Assembly (NCBI GenBank): GCA_907163375.1
Contig: CAJQUW010009236.1
Coordinates: 1,178,001-1,242,000, forward strand
From: Prostheceraeus crozeri
Lineage: Eukaryota > Platyhelminthes > Polycladida > Euryleptidae
Length of the DNA: 64,000 bases
Direction of reading: 5' to 3'
The translations under genes and the position numbers were made by a program. Below the pieces are notes generated by a model that did not search any database, was not told the DNA's origin, and worked only from the letters and a program-made list of their open reading frames with translations. Of this stretch, positions 1 to 12,546 are shown in pieces. Every line of letters begins with the position of its first letter. Position 1 is the first letter of the stretch.

Positions 1-2496
1 CACAGAAGAGTGAAGGACAAGCTGCACATGACATGCTAGGTTCGGGCAACAAGATTAAGGTAGACCCAGGATCTTATGAGGCAGTATTATAATCCTTTAT
101 CGCATGTATTTTTTTCCTTCGAGTAATTTTGGCTTTATAAACATGTTACTCCTATCTTCAATCAGTAATATATATCATCATTGACGCATTTCGTAAAGAG
201 ACTATTGACATAGATCCTATGAACACGTCTTTTCATCGCTTTATGTGAACCTCGCAATAAATCATTAAGCGCATGATTATGAGGTCCGACGAACCTCAAA
301 AGCGCTCACGCAAACCCAAATATTCAGTTTTGTCACCATCAGCAGAGGGGATCGTCCGATCATGTCAAAAAGGGGATCTTCCGATCATGCCACTGAGAGC
401 ATGCTGTACAGTGCTTGCAAAGACGCTGGCGATAAGGGACAGTCTGTCCTTCTCTCCTTCGCGCTCTCTTAAACAGAAAAAGTCAAAAATATTATTTTGA
501 TTAAATTAATTTCCATCATCGAATCAAACCAATGTAAAATTTCATCGAGACACATGCTTATGAAATGGATAATTTGAACCTTTGCTGTGCAAGACGGTAC
601 ACGAAATGAGAATAACCAGATTAGCAAGTAGTGCATTGGAATCAAATTTCAAAAAATGTCATTCCTTAAGCAGCTTGATGAAATGTTTCTTTGATGCAAT
701 TTAGATTCCGCACAGAAACTCATAAATTCACCAAACTGTTCGTTTCGAATTCACAAGAGAGACAGAGAAGTAGATGATTGCACTGCCTAGATTAGAAATT
801 GCAGTTTTTGTCCAAAATAATGTGATAGGAATTTAATTTCATAGATATCAAAATCTACCAACAGAATGAGATTTCTAGCTTTGATCATGTGACCTGTGTT
901 GAAATTGTTGTCAATTTTGTGGCGATATTTGGCAAAGTGGATTGCTCGATGAATGCTTCTGGTATATTTGAAATTTAAGTCGAGGAGCAACTGTCCTCCC
1001 GTGCGACTTCATTGGAGATAGCAAGCAAGTATATTATTTCATAAGATTCTTAAATCACAATTTGAATGATTTCAATCACCAAAGACCGATGAAAAAGGCT
1101 TCAACTTTGTGATATATTAGAATTGGGTCATTCCATAGTGAAAAAGGAAAATACTGCAAATCATAACCGGCATGATAATCAATTTTACGCAAACTTGAGA
1201 GGTCGCTATTTTCATCGTAATTGCATGTAGAAGATATCTATTCAAATTCAACGATTTAAAAATGACATGTGTGCATTCTACTATAGTCAGTCGCATACTC
1301 CTCAGTGACGCAGAAATAGATATCTCTAATACCTAGTTCGTATTGAATTGAAAATGTTCATTCTGCGAATTATGAATATTCAGAATTCAATATAGCACAA
1401 TTTGGCAGACTGATCATTTACGATTCAATGCAAATAGGATGACATCATACGACTGCTTCAGCATAACCCGTAAATTATGTGAGATAAAAATGGTACATAG
1501 TACATATAACCTAACCTTGGTAAAATATGAAAAATATTAAAAACAATTGGAAGTTGGAAACAAAGTATTTTGACTTGCTTGTTTAGCATTAAAATAGCGA
1601 ATAAAATCGGGCTGGTTCCCACCCCATTGAATAAGGAACTCTCTAAATGTAATTGTCATGTAATTCTGAGCAGTGCGATGTGAATTAATACGGGTCAAAT
1701 GATATTCAGCATGCTGATATATATTTCCTTCAAATATGTTGATATCGCATCTTTTTAAATTGCACCCCTTTCTCCTTTAGTGCGCTTTTCGTAGGGAGGA
1801 AAATCTGTCTGATATTATTCAAGGCACTTTGGAACTCAAAATAATACCAGTTAATTATATTCTCAGATTTCTTTTTCAAAGCATCCATTTTTGCACCCTC
1901 ACCATTCGGTTTACTCCTTTGTTATATTTTTATATTAAAAAGCAATTGATCACAGAATCTTCATCCAGGATTCACAAAGAATTTATGTAAATTTCTTAGC
2001 TTGTTATTGTTATATTTCCTTATCGAAGACAGTCAAGTAAAATGACTAAAGTAGATAGGCTACTTTGAACGCACATCACATGTTGCAGAATTATATATAG
2101 ATATATTCTCAATATATATAAATATATTCTCAAACGTAAAGATGCATTTACTGTGTCTAAACTGCCGGCATGGACTTACAAAACCCCTAAGCAGCTCAAG
2201 TGCGGTAAGGATAGCTCCACGAATTCAAAGCGCTGCGACTGATTTGGAATCCAGAATTATACCGTCTATATACTGTAATTCAGTCTTTCGTATCCCTGAT
2301 ATTTCGTATTTCACTGCCACAACTCCAGAGTTTTTGAACTGGGTTGTATATTGACATCAATCTATTTTGCACTGCTGGAATATTGATGTGATACCTGCAG
2401 GTGCAATTACTCAGTTTTCATACTTCGTTTCTTAGTTTGTCATGGCAGCATAATGATTTTCACCATGTGGATTGAAAGACTTACTTTCTTGGTTAT
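1..2496. other. AT-rich stretch, nothing recognised
   Basis: Only short open frames (under 80 codons) occur, with no family motifs. I saw no terminal repeats or RNA-gene boxes. It is best described as intergenic or intronic DNA. Confidence 0.5.
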
Positions 2497-3119
2497 TTAA
2501 CCCCGGAAAACCCGGTGTAAGAAATAATGGTAGAAAATCATTGATGCTTTCCAAAATTGGTTACTTACTCACTCTGACTTCAATCACATGGTATTTTGAA
2601 ATTGAGAAACATCTAAGTGACAATTTAGGCATGGATCACTTTGGGCTTTCGTGGTAGTGAAACCCCGGAAATTTCGATAAAAGAAAAATACATTTATGCT
2701 CTTCGAAATTGCTTATTTATACATTGCGACTTCAGTAAAGTGATATATCGTGAATAAAATGACAACATACTCGTTATTCTACAATGCTTACACCACTTGC
2801 TATTGATTTATATTCCGGATATACGTGCACTACTCATAAACTACTCAAATATCTTCACATATCAGGAGTGGTGAAAACTGAAGGATCAGTCACTTCCTTT
2901 CATGGAGCAGTCAAAGGCGTCATGATACACACTAAATAATCATTTAGGTCATCGTTTGGTCACAAAAGATTGAGCGGTTTGAATTCAAAAGCTGTGATGC
3001 AGTAGGCCTACTTGCATTGTGAGTGTCAAGCTAACCTGCACTTTTTAAAATTAGTTTGAACAAAGTTGCTTTTGCATCAAAAAGTCACAAACGCAAGAAA
3101 ATTACATTTTTTAAATTAC

Positions 3120-4290
3120 ATAAAGGAAATTCTGAATATGTGGAGAGGAGGATAGTTTTTTGGTGGTAAGCTGAATATCAAAAAAGTTCAAATTCCAAAA
3201 GAGTGCGATGCATTTCGTGCAGCTACGCTGCCATGATCATGCATAATGAAAACTTTGACACAAATCGAAGACAAACACAGTTCATGAGGCAGGGAAATCA
3301 ATCAACTATTCACAGAAAGCATCAGCAATTCGTTAACTGTGTAAAATCCAGAAGTTAAGACACACTACTGAAAATAAAGAAATAAGTAAAAGCCAATGAA
3401 CAGCAGATTATTCACAGAAAAGAAAAACATAGAAAATAAAAAATAGAAAATAAGCAAAATGATCAAGCCAAGTTACGTATCAGGCAGAACCGAACATCTG
3501 CCATAAACTGAGTCAGATTGGATTAAATGCGGGTTACAGGACTGTACAAACCTTGAGAAGTGTGGTGGTGAACAACGGTTCCAGCCAAGAAGTTGGGCGT
3601 GGTTTCCTGTGTCGATTGCGGTGATTCCGATTGCGGCTGGAAATATATTGGTGAGACTGGGAGGACGGTGGACGAGAGAATGAAGGAGCACCGAAGGTCC
3701 TTAATGAATCTGGATGGTACATCCGAGATAGTCAATCATGTGACGATTGCCAACTATGACATTTTAAGTCTGCCAGAATTTTAGACAAGGCGCGGAATTA
3801 CAGAGAGCGAATTGTAAAGGAAGCCTTGTGGTCGTGCAAAGGAAGTGGTAATAAAGTGAAGTTCTCGGTTGGACAATCTTGGTGTTCGGTTCTGCCTGAT
3901 ACGTAACTTGGCGTGATCATTTTGCTTATTTTCTATTTCTTATTTTCTATGTTTTTCTTTTCTGTGAATAATCTGCTGTTCATTGACTTTTATTATTTTT
4001 TTATTTTCAGTAGTGTGTCTTAACTTCTTGATTTTACACAGTTAACATATTGTTGATGCTTTCTATGAATAGTTGATTGATTTCCCTGCCTCATGAACTG
4101 TGTTTGTCTTCGATTTGTGTCAAAGTTCTCATTATGCATGATCATGGCAGCGTAGCTGCACGAAATGCATCGCACTCTTTTGGAATTTGAACTTTTTTGA
4201 TATTCAGCTTACCACCAAAAAAACTATCCTCCTCTCCACATATTCAGAATGATCAATAACGGAAGATTTTTTCATCAAATAAAGGAAATT
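3120..4290 (+). mobile_element. Penelope-like element fragment with inverted 3' arms and 12-bp target duplication
   Basis: Two arms of about 370 bp, 3129-3498 and 3882-4250, are reverse complements of one another with a few differences. Between them lies the end of a GIY-YIG endonuclease on the plus strand. The right arm follows the coding end, so it is the 3' untranslated part, and the left arm is an inverted copy of it. The 12-mer ATAAAGGAAATT occurs at 3120-3131 and again at 4279-4290, which is the length expected of a Penelope target-site duplication. Penelope-like elements are known to insert as partly inverted, 5'-truncated copies, and this matches. The reverse transcriptase is absent. 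Confidence 0.7.
3499..3881 (+). pseudogene. Penelope GIY-YIG endonuclease fragment
   Basis: One frame contains a CxxC pair followed by WKYIGETGRTVDERMKEHRR, the YIG half of the GIY-YIG nuclease with its conserved Arg and Glu-His, as in endonuclease-bearing Penelope-like elements. A downstream NHV stretch fits the family's zinc-binding histidines. The frame closes at 3782-3784 and later parts of the domain are in other frames, so it is not functional. The nuclease would nick chromosomal DNA to prime reverse transcription. It differs clearly from the endonuclease at 17.9 kb and belongs to another Penelope subfamily. Confidence 0.7.
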
Positions 4291-4744
4291 ACATAAGCAT
4301 TTTTGTGTGTTATGATGACAATCAATTTTTTCTACTGCCTTAGCCAAATGGCTCACAGGTGACCCACCAATATTTAGGAACCTCTCCTGAAGTAAGGATT
4401 CAGTGTAGAAAGTTCTCCTTTGATATATACATACTTAAGAACATTGTCCGTTTACATGCCAATCTAGTTTCACGAAATGGCAAGCAACATAAAGTTAATC
4501 ATCTTTCCTCAATGGGACATTGTGAAGCGAAGCAAAATTTGATGCACACGTTTTTCTTGGTGATTTAAATGAAATGAATCGAAAGCTCATTCGATATTTT
4601 CTGAAATCATATTGACTACCAAGTCGCTAGCAAGGGTTGGACGCAAAATAACTCCCAAAATTCATCGTTTTTGGTGGAGATTTTTGCCCTTGATCATCAT
4701 CATTTTTATGGGTCACCAGTGACCGACTGGGCTTTCCGGGGTTA

Positions 4745-5640
4745 GACTAATATTTTATGTTCTATTATCATCGTTTTTTATATATAACATCTGGTTTAAC
4801 ATATAGTTCTAACATATAACATGCAGTTTCTATTATAACATACGCAATTTTTTGGCAAAAATTGCTTATCAATTCTTTTATGTAACGTGTTCCCTTCCAA
4901 GTGTAATTTTGCAATACACACTTATAGCCGTGATAATTATTGAGTAACGAATGTGTTCACTAGCTTTCATTGGTAGGCCAATATTTAGGGAGAATTGTTG
5001 AAAGTGAGTGTCGGCGTAAATAATGCTTGGTTGATAGTTGAACTCAGTATCTCAGTGGAGTTGAAAGCAACATCTCCTTAAATGACAGGATTCTCCGCTG
5101 AATACGAATTCTGAACGAACTATAAATGGGTTACATTAGTGAATAAGGATATGAAATTCCTTTCGATATTTGCTACTGTACCGGTATCTGCTTCAATCAG
5201 AATAAATCTAATTAATAGACTAGACCACTTTGACGAGCAGCAGGTTGAAACATAATAGGATAAAAGATGATGCTAGTGAGTAAAGCATGAATTTTACGAC
5301 ATGGTGGTGCATTTATAAATTCGTCGATGGTATATTATATTAGATTTGCCAAAGTGTATGGGTGTTGTACGTATATTGAAAACATTTTTCGTCATTTAGT
5401 GCATTGGAATTCGTGACTCAAAGTATTTATTAAAATCACAAACAATCAGTGATGAAATGATAGCGGTGAACCTAAAAGGTTGGAAATTTCGGACTGACGA
5501 AGACAAGGAAAAACAATTAGTTATGATTTCGGCATATTTTTCGCTGTATTTTACATTCCTTGAAGTTAATTGGTGCTCTCTTGCCTAACAGAGCAGAAAT
5601 ATTCAAAAGTTGGCATTATTAAGAAAGTCAACTGTACATT
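4745..5640. other. AT-rich stretch, nothing recognised
   Basis: No open frame over 60 codons resembles a known family, and no terminal repeats were seen. Confidence 0.4.
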
Positions 5641-6456
5641 AATAGTTCGATGAAATTCATGAAAAATAGGAATAAAAACACACATTTCGTGAGGATTCTA
5701 TCATCCATCATTAACTGGTGCAATGTCAACAGATTTACTATAAATCCTAGAAAAACATATTCTATGCTATTAACAGTTCCACGACGTCGCCATTTCATTA
5801 CATCCCATCACTTGTTGATAAACAAAAGACTCTTGGCGTTGTAATGCACAAACATTTATCATGGGATTATCATGTTCACCGGATTAGCCTACAAAGGTTG
5901 TCAAACGAAATTTATATCTACCCTTTAGAGTCAAACCCTATCTGCCACATTTTGCTCGTTTGAAGTTTGCTCCAACCTTCATTTTACCACATAGTGATTA
6001 TTGATGGGGATTTGGCAGCTCAAGAAATCAAAACGTATTGATAGACTATTAGGGAAAACAATGAGAATGATATTGGACATGCGCCTAAAAGACAATGTAT
6101 CGCTGAGCGCCGTGTTTGGAAAACTACATTGGCTTCCTTCATTGTTGCGTGCAAAGTATAGGACATCTGTCATGGTCTATAAAGCTTTGAATGGAGAGGC
6201 ACCAACTTGCATCAGTGACATACTATGGTTTCGGAGTACCGTACGCTATTTGAGATCAAAAGAGAAAAATCTCCCGAGTTTTCCATTTACCCGAAACAAG
6301 CAAGAAAGCACCCACATGCTTTTCTGTCCGTGCTTCATCCATATACAGTGAACTTCCAGCTGCCATAAGGCAAGTCATTAAGCATAAAGCATGTCATCTC
6401 TTAAGTCATTCAAGCATTTGTGCTTTGATCACTATTTAAAATTTGTAACGAGTTAA
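5641..6456 (+). mobile_element. CR1/L2-group LINE, 3' part of ORF2 (decayed)
   Basis: Translated pieces follow the order of the end of a non-LTR reverse transcriptase. INWCNVNRFTINPRKTYSML is the thumb-region helix with the N-x-INP-x-KT motif. RIDRLLGKTMRMILDMRL and FGKLHWLPSLLRAKYR are the conserved C-terminal domain, followed by YKALNGEAPTCISDIL. A last piece reads SFKHLCFDHYLKF and then a stop near 6453, matching the usual FK-x-LK end. The pieces sit in more than one frame, so this is a dead 5'-truncated copy. Palm-domain motifs are absent. The exact clade (CR1, L2 or Rex1-like) cannot be told from this part alone. Confidence 0.75.
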
Positions 6457-6944
6457 TTTTCATTATCTTTTTCATTGTTCACAATTAACAGATCTTTTAT
6501 CTTCGCTATTGTTATTTGACAATTTCTCGTGTGAGAGCATTGCTCGGCCATTTTGTAAAAAAGTTCTTCCTAACATGATCCGAGGATAATATAAGTGCAT
6601 TAATATTATTTTTCAATCTATGTCTAAAGTCTTTCAAGTTTTTAGTCTCTTTAAACAGGATGTGTTATTGCAGACGTTCAATTCAATCCAAATCGTCATA
6701 TTGAAAAAATTGCCTATGGGTAATGTGTCATCGAAGAAAATGCCGATCGATTGCTCGCAAACCGTCGAAGTGTCTGGGTTTTGAGGGAGAAACGTAGAAA
6801 TCCGATTTTGCTTGAGCATTATTGAAGTTTATAGGACACAAATTGACAGCAGTTTATTCATGGTGATTTCAGCTGCACGTTAAGTCAATGTCGCAAGATT
6901 TTGAGAAGAACCAATCTAGTGATATCAAGCTTGTGATAACCTTG
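6457..6944. other. No gene seen
   Basis: This is spacer between two LINE fragments. It has only short frames without motifs. Confidence 0.35.
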
Positions 6945-7556
6945 ACGGTGTTTTAATCGCTCCATTGCTGAAGGAACCCCTCCCTAAGTGTCGTCCACCT
7001 CTGCCGGTCGATCGCGTGTTGTCGCCAGTGGTGGTTGCAATATTGGACCAACTCATGGTCCCACCGTCTTGGAGGTCTCCCACGTTGTCTAGAACCAATT
7101 CTTGGATACCACTCGTTTATTCTCCGGGTCCATCTTCCGACCAGCCTATTGCCATTTGCTTTTCATGATGGTTAATATGATGTCCTTCAACTTCGTCTGA
7201 TCTCTGATTCACTCGTTCGTTTTGCGATCGCTGAGTGTTATGCCTAGCATAATGCGTTCCATGCGTCGTTGGGCCACTGCTAACTTGGACATGGATGTTG
7301 TTGTTGTTGTCCATGTATCTGCGTCGTACATCATTGCTGGTAGAATGCATTAGTTGAAAGCTTTAGTCTTCAATCTTTGTGGAATGGAACTACTTCTCAT
7401 TAGGTTGCCGAACTTTGCGAACGCTACCCAACCGACCCTCATCTTATCGTTTATTTCGGAAGTATTATCTCTGCTTGCATTCACTATCTGACCGAGATAT
7501 TGTAAGTTGTGATATTGTAATATTGCAATATTGTAAGCTTGTGATCTTGTCATATA
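6945..7556 (-). mobile_element. RTE-clade LINE fragment, 3' end
   Basis: Read on the minus strand, the frame closing near 7350 gives YLGQIV followed by VGWVAFAKFGNLMRSSSIPQ and RLKTKAF, the RTE-type post-RT region. Further on come NERVNQRSDEVE (degenerate NEWIRDQT in the related copy at 63 kb) and a C-terminal RPPRRWDHELVQ-type segment near 7060-7090. Several frames are needed, so the copy is dead. DNA similarity to the copy at 62.8-63.3 kb is obvious over most of the length, including the shared 3' flank TCGCTCCATTGCT. This copy keeps about 100 bp (around 7005-7105) that the other lacks. Confidence 0.75.
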
Positions 7557-7559
7557 CTT

Positions 7560-10500
7560 AAAGGAAATGAAATTTTTGCAGTAAGGCAGTATAGGCCTAT
7601 TGTTAGGTCATAAAGAGAATCAAATTACTGAAGCATGCAACAGTTGTGGACCCGATCTTTTTGTCAATGATGCTACATTTAAGGAGAAATGCTAATGGCA
7701 GTGAATCCATAAAATGTACCCCCCTCACAAAGTACCGGTACCTAACCTTGAACATGACAAACCCTGCAAACATTGCTGTGTTGGTCTCATATAATCTGAT
7801 ATTGGCTACTAGATATCGGATATTACTGGCATACTGGATACTGCTGGCATACCTTTGACAATGGGCAATCACCATAGAAGTACGCTTAAGTAATTCTTAA
7901 TTTTTAAGTTGCTGTGTTGTGATGCTACTTTCATATACATGTAATTACTGATTGATTATGTAATTTCCAAACATAATGCTATTTGTAAACTCAGCCGGAG
8001 CAAATTCACAGATTTAGACGGTTATTTGAGAACAAAGACGTAGATTTCACCACACACATTTACATCATAGATATATACATGTAAATATGATAATAAATAT
8101 AAATAATATATTTTTCGCATTATGGGGTTCTCGACTTCGCGCGTGCGTCCGTCTCACCATCAGCTGTTTCCCAAACACTTTATCACAGAGGTGAGAAAAC
8201 AGGCTATATTTTGAACATTGACCCTTCTAAAGCTTGAGCCAGACATACAATCGATGAGTATACATGCAAATTACACATCCAACTTGCTCATTGTTTTAGT
8301 CATTTGAATTGCAGGCGGCATGAGTGCGCGCATTGGAGCTGAAGGCCTATTCAGAACTTCGCTGCATATCATGCGCGACAAATGTACAAATGTTGTGTTG
8401 AATTATCTTTAGAGTAAAGAGTGAACAGCCATATTTCGCGAATTCTCTCAACATCTTCCGTGTTCATATAAATAACGAATTCTCCATTGTTGTACCTACT
8501 AACACCTGATGAAGGCATATGCAGAAACATGTCGTGTCCATGAAAAGTGACCTTTTTAATTTGTGATATATATGTATATACATGTATGATATATATGTAT
8601 AAATAGCAGATGATACAAATGATAGGAGACATGCATATGTGTAAGTACTCGTAATTTTGAATACATAATATCATTTTACATATTTGTCAGTCCATGAGTA
8701 CTTGAGTATGAGAATTGTCTTCTCTATCTGTTCTCTAACCAGGATTTAAAAATATATTTCCCATTTCTTTACTTCTACATGCAAACATAGTGATACCATT
8801 CACATACAGATCATTAAGGGATTGAAGTTTTGGTGAAAATTAAGTTTAACAACTCTTGTTTCGAATACTACTTTGCTTGTACTTCAAATTCTGAAAATTT
8901 GCAGGACTTACCAACTGCTTGCTGACTTTTCTGTCAATTTCGATGTAATTTTATATACATCAATAAGATGTGGAATAAATCGATTATTTGCTTCGCAGCT
9001 CAAAATCGCAAGTCAATGTTAAGGATTCAGTGTGCAGAATTTCAATTGTTTTTCAATATGAAGAATAGAATTAATGTGCCCTTTATCGAACCACTCTAAA
9101 TTTTCCCATTGCGCTACAAGTATATTTGCAAGGCTGTAGATAAATCCAATGTGCAATTATAGTCAAGAAAATCATACATTACAACAAAAATTCCCTTAGC
9201 TTGCCTAAATAAGACAAAAACATAATGACATGAAAGGAAACCTCATTCCTTAAATTTTATCGTCCATTTCCGAAAATCGTTTCATCTGTTAACTGCGTCT
9301 ACTTGTGTCAAGTACTGTTGGATAGAGAAGAGGTTGTCTGCTTCTGGTATTAACTTAATAACTACCAAGACACAAGCATCTAGAAACACATCCTTCTCAA
9401 CGCTATAATGTCTATCCGGAAAATGTTTCCTTGCCACTGTCGCCGTAAAATCGCAACATTCAGCACAACACTCAGGAGAACAGAAATTTGGAAGCGTAAC
9501 ATTCACAACAACAATTTTTCAGAATGATCGAAACTTTCTAAATTTTGATGACTTTGAGTGATTGATTTTCTGATAGTGTCTCATTACACTCAATAATAAC
9601 GTTCCATTTTCTTCTCAGCGAGCTAAGTGTTGTCAGGGAAATTGACTTAAGTGGTGCAAATTGTAGATAATGACAAGTCTTTTTCATTGTCAATTCGGAA
9701 TGTTGTATAATAATTTTACAGGCTCATTTCGGAACATTTCGGGAACTACAGGCATAGAAGGTAATTTTCTTTCAATTACTGATGTCGTGGAACTCGTTAG
9801 AATGTCATTATTGATCTAAAGGAATTGAAAGAAGGAAAATTTGTAAATGAACTTCTCTGGAAATGATACTAATTTCAAATTAGCAGTAGATGTCATCAAG
9901 GACGCCGGAGCCAAGTTAAATTCTTGCTGGGACAAAGGACATTTCCTGTAGAAAGGGCACACTAAAATCCACAATACTTCTTGCACAATTTAATTGTAAT
10001 CATGACAAGCGAAGAGGCGAAATCTTTTGTTTTATGACAAAGGAGAGATATTGTGCAAGAATGGAGGTGTGCGAACATGACACAAACAACTCTGAAGTTA
10101 CTGGTGATATTATTTTCTTGTTGGATCAATAAAGCATAGTCCAAACTGCAAAGGGGTACATAAAGGCTTCATTGTCATTTTACGGATAAATTAGTCTTAC
10201 GTTGATATGTATTTGTTTTATGCATTATTAATCTCACCAAATTCAATATCAAAATATTGCTTAAAATATTATCAAGTTCAATCTCTGTGTCGCTTCAAAC
10301 TGATATGCGACGATTAGTCCCTGCTACTTATCCGCTTATGAATAAAGTACTATGATGCTCCTAAGAATGCTTGATCTGAGGTATCTACTTCACTAATTAA
10401 TAACCTTGTGCGACCATAAACGGGTATTCATTATCAGATTGTGCTGAAGCGTTTCATTGAATGTATTAATTCCGCGAATTCCTGCCCATTTCCAAAACAT

Positions 10501-11032
10501 TCCAACGGCTGGGTCACACGTCCAAATGATCGCAAGTCTACATGTACATGCCTAATCATTGTGCCACGGAGACTATGACTATTTAACTTGATGAATCGTA
10601 AACTATCAGAATACTTCAGGGTTGAGCGAAACCGTATAACCTTTTGATTTATGGCTAACTAATCAAACGAAAATCCTAACCTCTCCAATATTTGCATTTA
10701 CTATCGCATATATCATTTATCAATATGAACGACCTGATTACAAAGCAGTCGAATAAAATGCGGAAATTTCAGCAAGCGAAGGAGCTCACAGCTGCTTACA
10801 AACAATCGCTGATAATAACTTGGTACGATCCCAAACGTGTTCAAAATCAGAACAAAAGACAGTCTCCTTCGATTAAATTTTGCCTGTCAGAAAACAGAGA
10901 TTTTTTATTTCAAAAAGTGAGTGTGAATTTGACTGGACTATGTATGAATCTGAAAGAATCGCAAGAATCACAATAAACTGTCGATATCACTTCGAGATGA
11001 CTTCTGCCTTCATTCGCATTTCTTTTGAACTG
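7560..11032. other. Long stretch without a supported gene
   Basis: The cysteine-rich minus-strand frame at 9282-9506 and the frame at 8369-8674 were examined. Neither shows a recognisable family or clear splice context. A TACATGTA-rich patch lies near 8580. I see nothing else to annotate. Confidence 0.4.
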
Positions 11033-11110
11033 TCAGTGTGGCCTAGTGAAGAAGGTTCGAGCTCGTCTCCACCGCGGACTTCGGTTCGATTCCTAGGTTG
11101 GGCCAGTGCG
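11033..11110 (+). repeat. tRNA-like head of a possible SINE
   Basis: TGGCCTAGTG at 11039-11048 resembles a pol III A box, and GGTTCGATTCC at 11083-11093 is a good B box. The spacing is right for a tRNA-derived promoter. The intervening bases do not fold into a standard tRNA by eye, and there is no clean acceptor stem, so a tRNA-derived SINE or tRNA relic is more likely than a working tRNA gene. No second copy was seen in the window. Confidence 0.4.
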
Positions 11111-11993
11111 GTCGGGGAATCAAGGGTGTTGGTGTCTTCTATTGACTCAATAGTTGTCATTCTCTTTAGATATTCTGAAAGAATCAGAGTGTAATTAATT
11201 TACATTATTAGAGCTTCGACTGGAACTTAGAGCACTGAGATCCTTCGGTTGGATTTAATCCCTGATTATTTTCTGATTTAATCCGTCGGTTGGATCATCG
11301 GCAAATCAGTTGCCATCCCATTGTTGTTTTCGATGTTTTGACGCAACTGAAGGGCAGCGCGGGCATGTAACCCCACAGCCACCGCAATTTCGACATTGCT
11401 ACTTAAGATGTCAGCTGATTATAATCTGATTTTGAAGACGTGCAAATGTATGTAAATGTCAATCATTTCAATCGGCGTCATTGACGATCGACTTGACTAT
11501 TTGAACTGAGGAAAATGGCATTGGTACTGAAGAAAAATACTGATAAGATATTCTTTGGAATGTTGAGGGCATGAGGTGTCACTTGAACCATAAACGGAGC
11601 GGCAGCGTTGCGGGAACGCTAAGGTGGCTGCGGGACTAACTGTTGACTGAACACGTCAATTAGAATATACGGACCTCAGATTAATGCCATATTTTTTGGT
11701 GTACAGTAGCGCAATTAACTTATTGGCTTCTAATTTGAGAAGTTCGTGGAATAACTAGCTCTATATCTACAGAAGTCCTTGAACAGGGATGCGTGTGCTC
11801 GCATTTATCATCTCATAATTGGAACTGTGTTCAGATACATGAGTAATAGAATGGATGCAGTAGCAAGGAATGTCTTGTCGGCGAACAAACAAGCTACACT
11901 TCTGAAACAGCAACGGTAGAGCTTAAATTTCTACATCAATATTCATTTCAAATAAACGAAATTACATCACACAGTGATTATGATTAGTGAATA
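11111..11993. other. No gene seen
   Basis: The stretch has only short frames and no repeats shared with the rest of the window. Confidence 0.35.
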
Positions 11994-12546
11994 GTGCGGC
12001 AGCCACAGCGAGTTTCTGCAGGGAACGAGGCCGAATGTAATACTTTCACAGAATGATGTACACCATATGCCTTCTTCGAATCGGCACGTCTGCCGAGTTC
12101 TAGTGAGTTCCTCTTCTTGTCAGAAAGGATCAAATAAAAACACATGTAAATCCAATGGGACACAAATTGCAGTTTTTGGCTAAAATGAAATTTTGCATGT
12201 TTTCTCTGATTAAACGAAAAGTACTAAGCTCAGAGTCCTAACGTTTGACATGGAATGTCTTCAGGTCATTTACTATTATGTGCATCTGCAATCATCATGC
12301 ATCTAAAAGGCAATGTATGTGAGAATGTGGTTGAATGTGGATAAAGTTGCTCAAAATGTTTGTGTTCGCCAACATAAAGAGGCTCACCAACTCTAAATGT
12401 GTCTAGCTTTGCAGACAGAGGTGCATGAACATGAAAGGAAATGACCTGAAGACATTCCATGCCAAAACTTATGACTGGGCTTAGTAATTTTCGATTAATC
12501 AGAGAAAACATAGAAAATTTCATTTTAGTCAAAAACTGCATTCCCA
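11994..12546. repeat. Fold-back element, copy A (right end lost)
   Basis: The left end begins GTGCGGCAGCCACAGCGAG and matches, over some 260 bp, the left arm of the complete copy at 36849-37563. The central part (around 12290-12450) also matches. The right arm starts about 12450 and repeats the left arm in reverse complement, for example the AAAATTTCATTTTAG region against CTAAAATGAAATTTTGC on the left, but it stops near 12546 in unrelated AT-rich sequence. Roughly the outer 150 bp of the right arm are missing. No coding capacity is seen. Confidence 0.75.

Larger units (their letters stand above)
2498..4744. mobile_element. Possible DNA element bounded by TAACCCCGGAAARCCCRGT ends
   Basis: The 19 bases at 2498-2516 reappear in inverted orientation at 4726-4744 with two differences. 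The left copy directly follows TTAA's last bases, which recalls piggyBac-type TTAA targets, but the right flank reads TTAG. Beyond these 19 bases the two ends diverge. A third partial match (ACCCCGGAAA) lies near 2662 in the left orientation. The interval encloses the Penelope-like fragment at 3.12-4.29 kb, which would then be a later insertion. No transposase is visible, so this would be a non-autonomous element or a chance pair. Confidence 0.25.

Noticed and set aside
3473-3735. Minus-strand open frames over the Penelope fragment
   Set aside because: They are antisense shadows of the GIY-YIG fragment on the plus strand.
8500-8545. Hammerhead-like core CTGATGA...GAAAC...GTGTC, as known in some Penelope elements
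   Set aside because: Stem I and stem II do not pair by eye (C-C and A-A at the closing positions), so a ribozyme is not supported.
9282-9506. Cysteine-rich minus-strand frame (FCSPECCAECCDF)
   Set aside because: It has an appealing composition, but no family, no paired splice sites and no neighbour exons were found.
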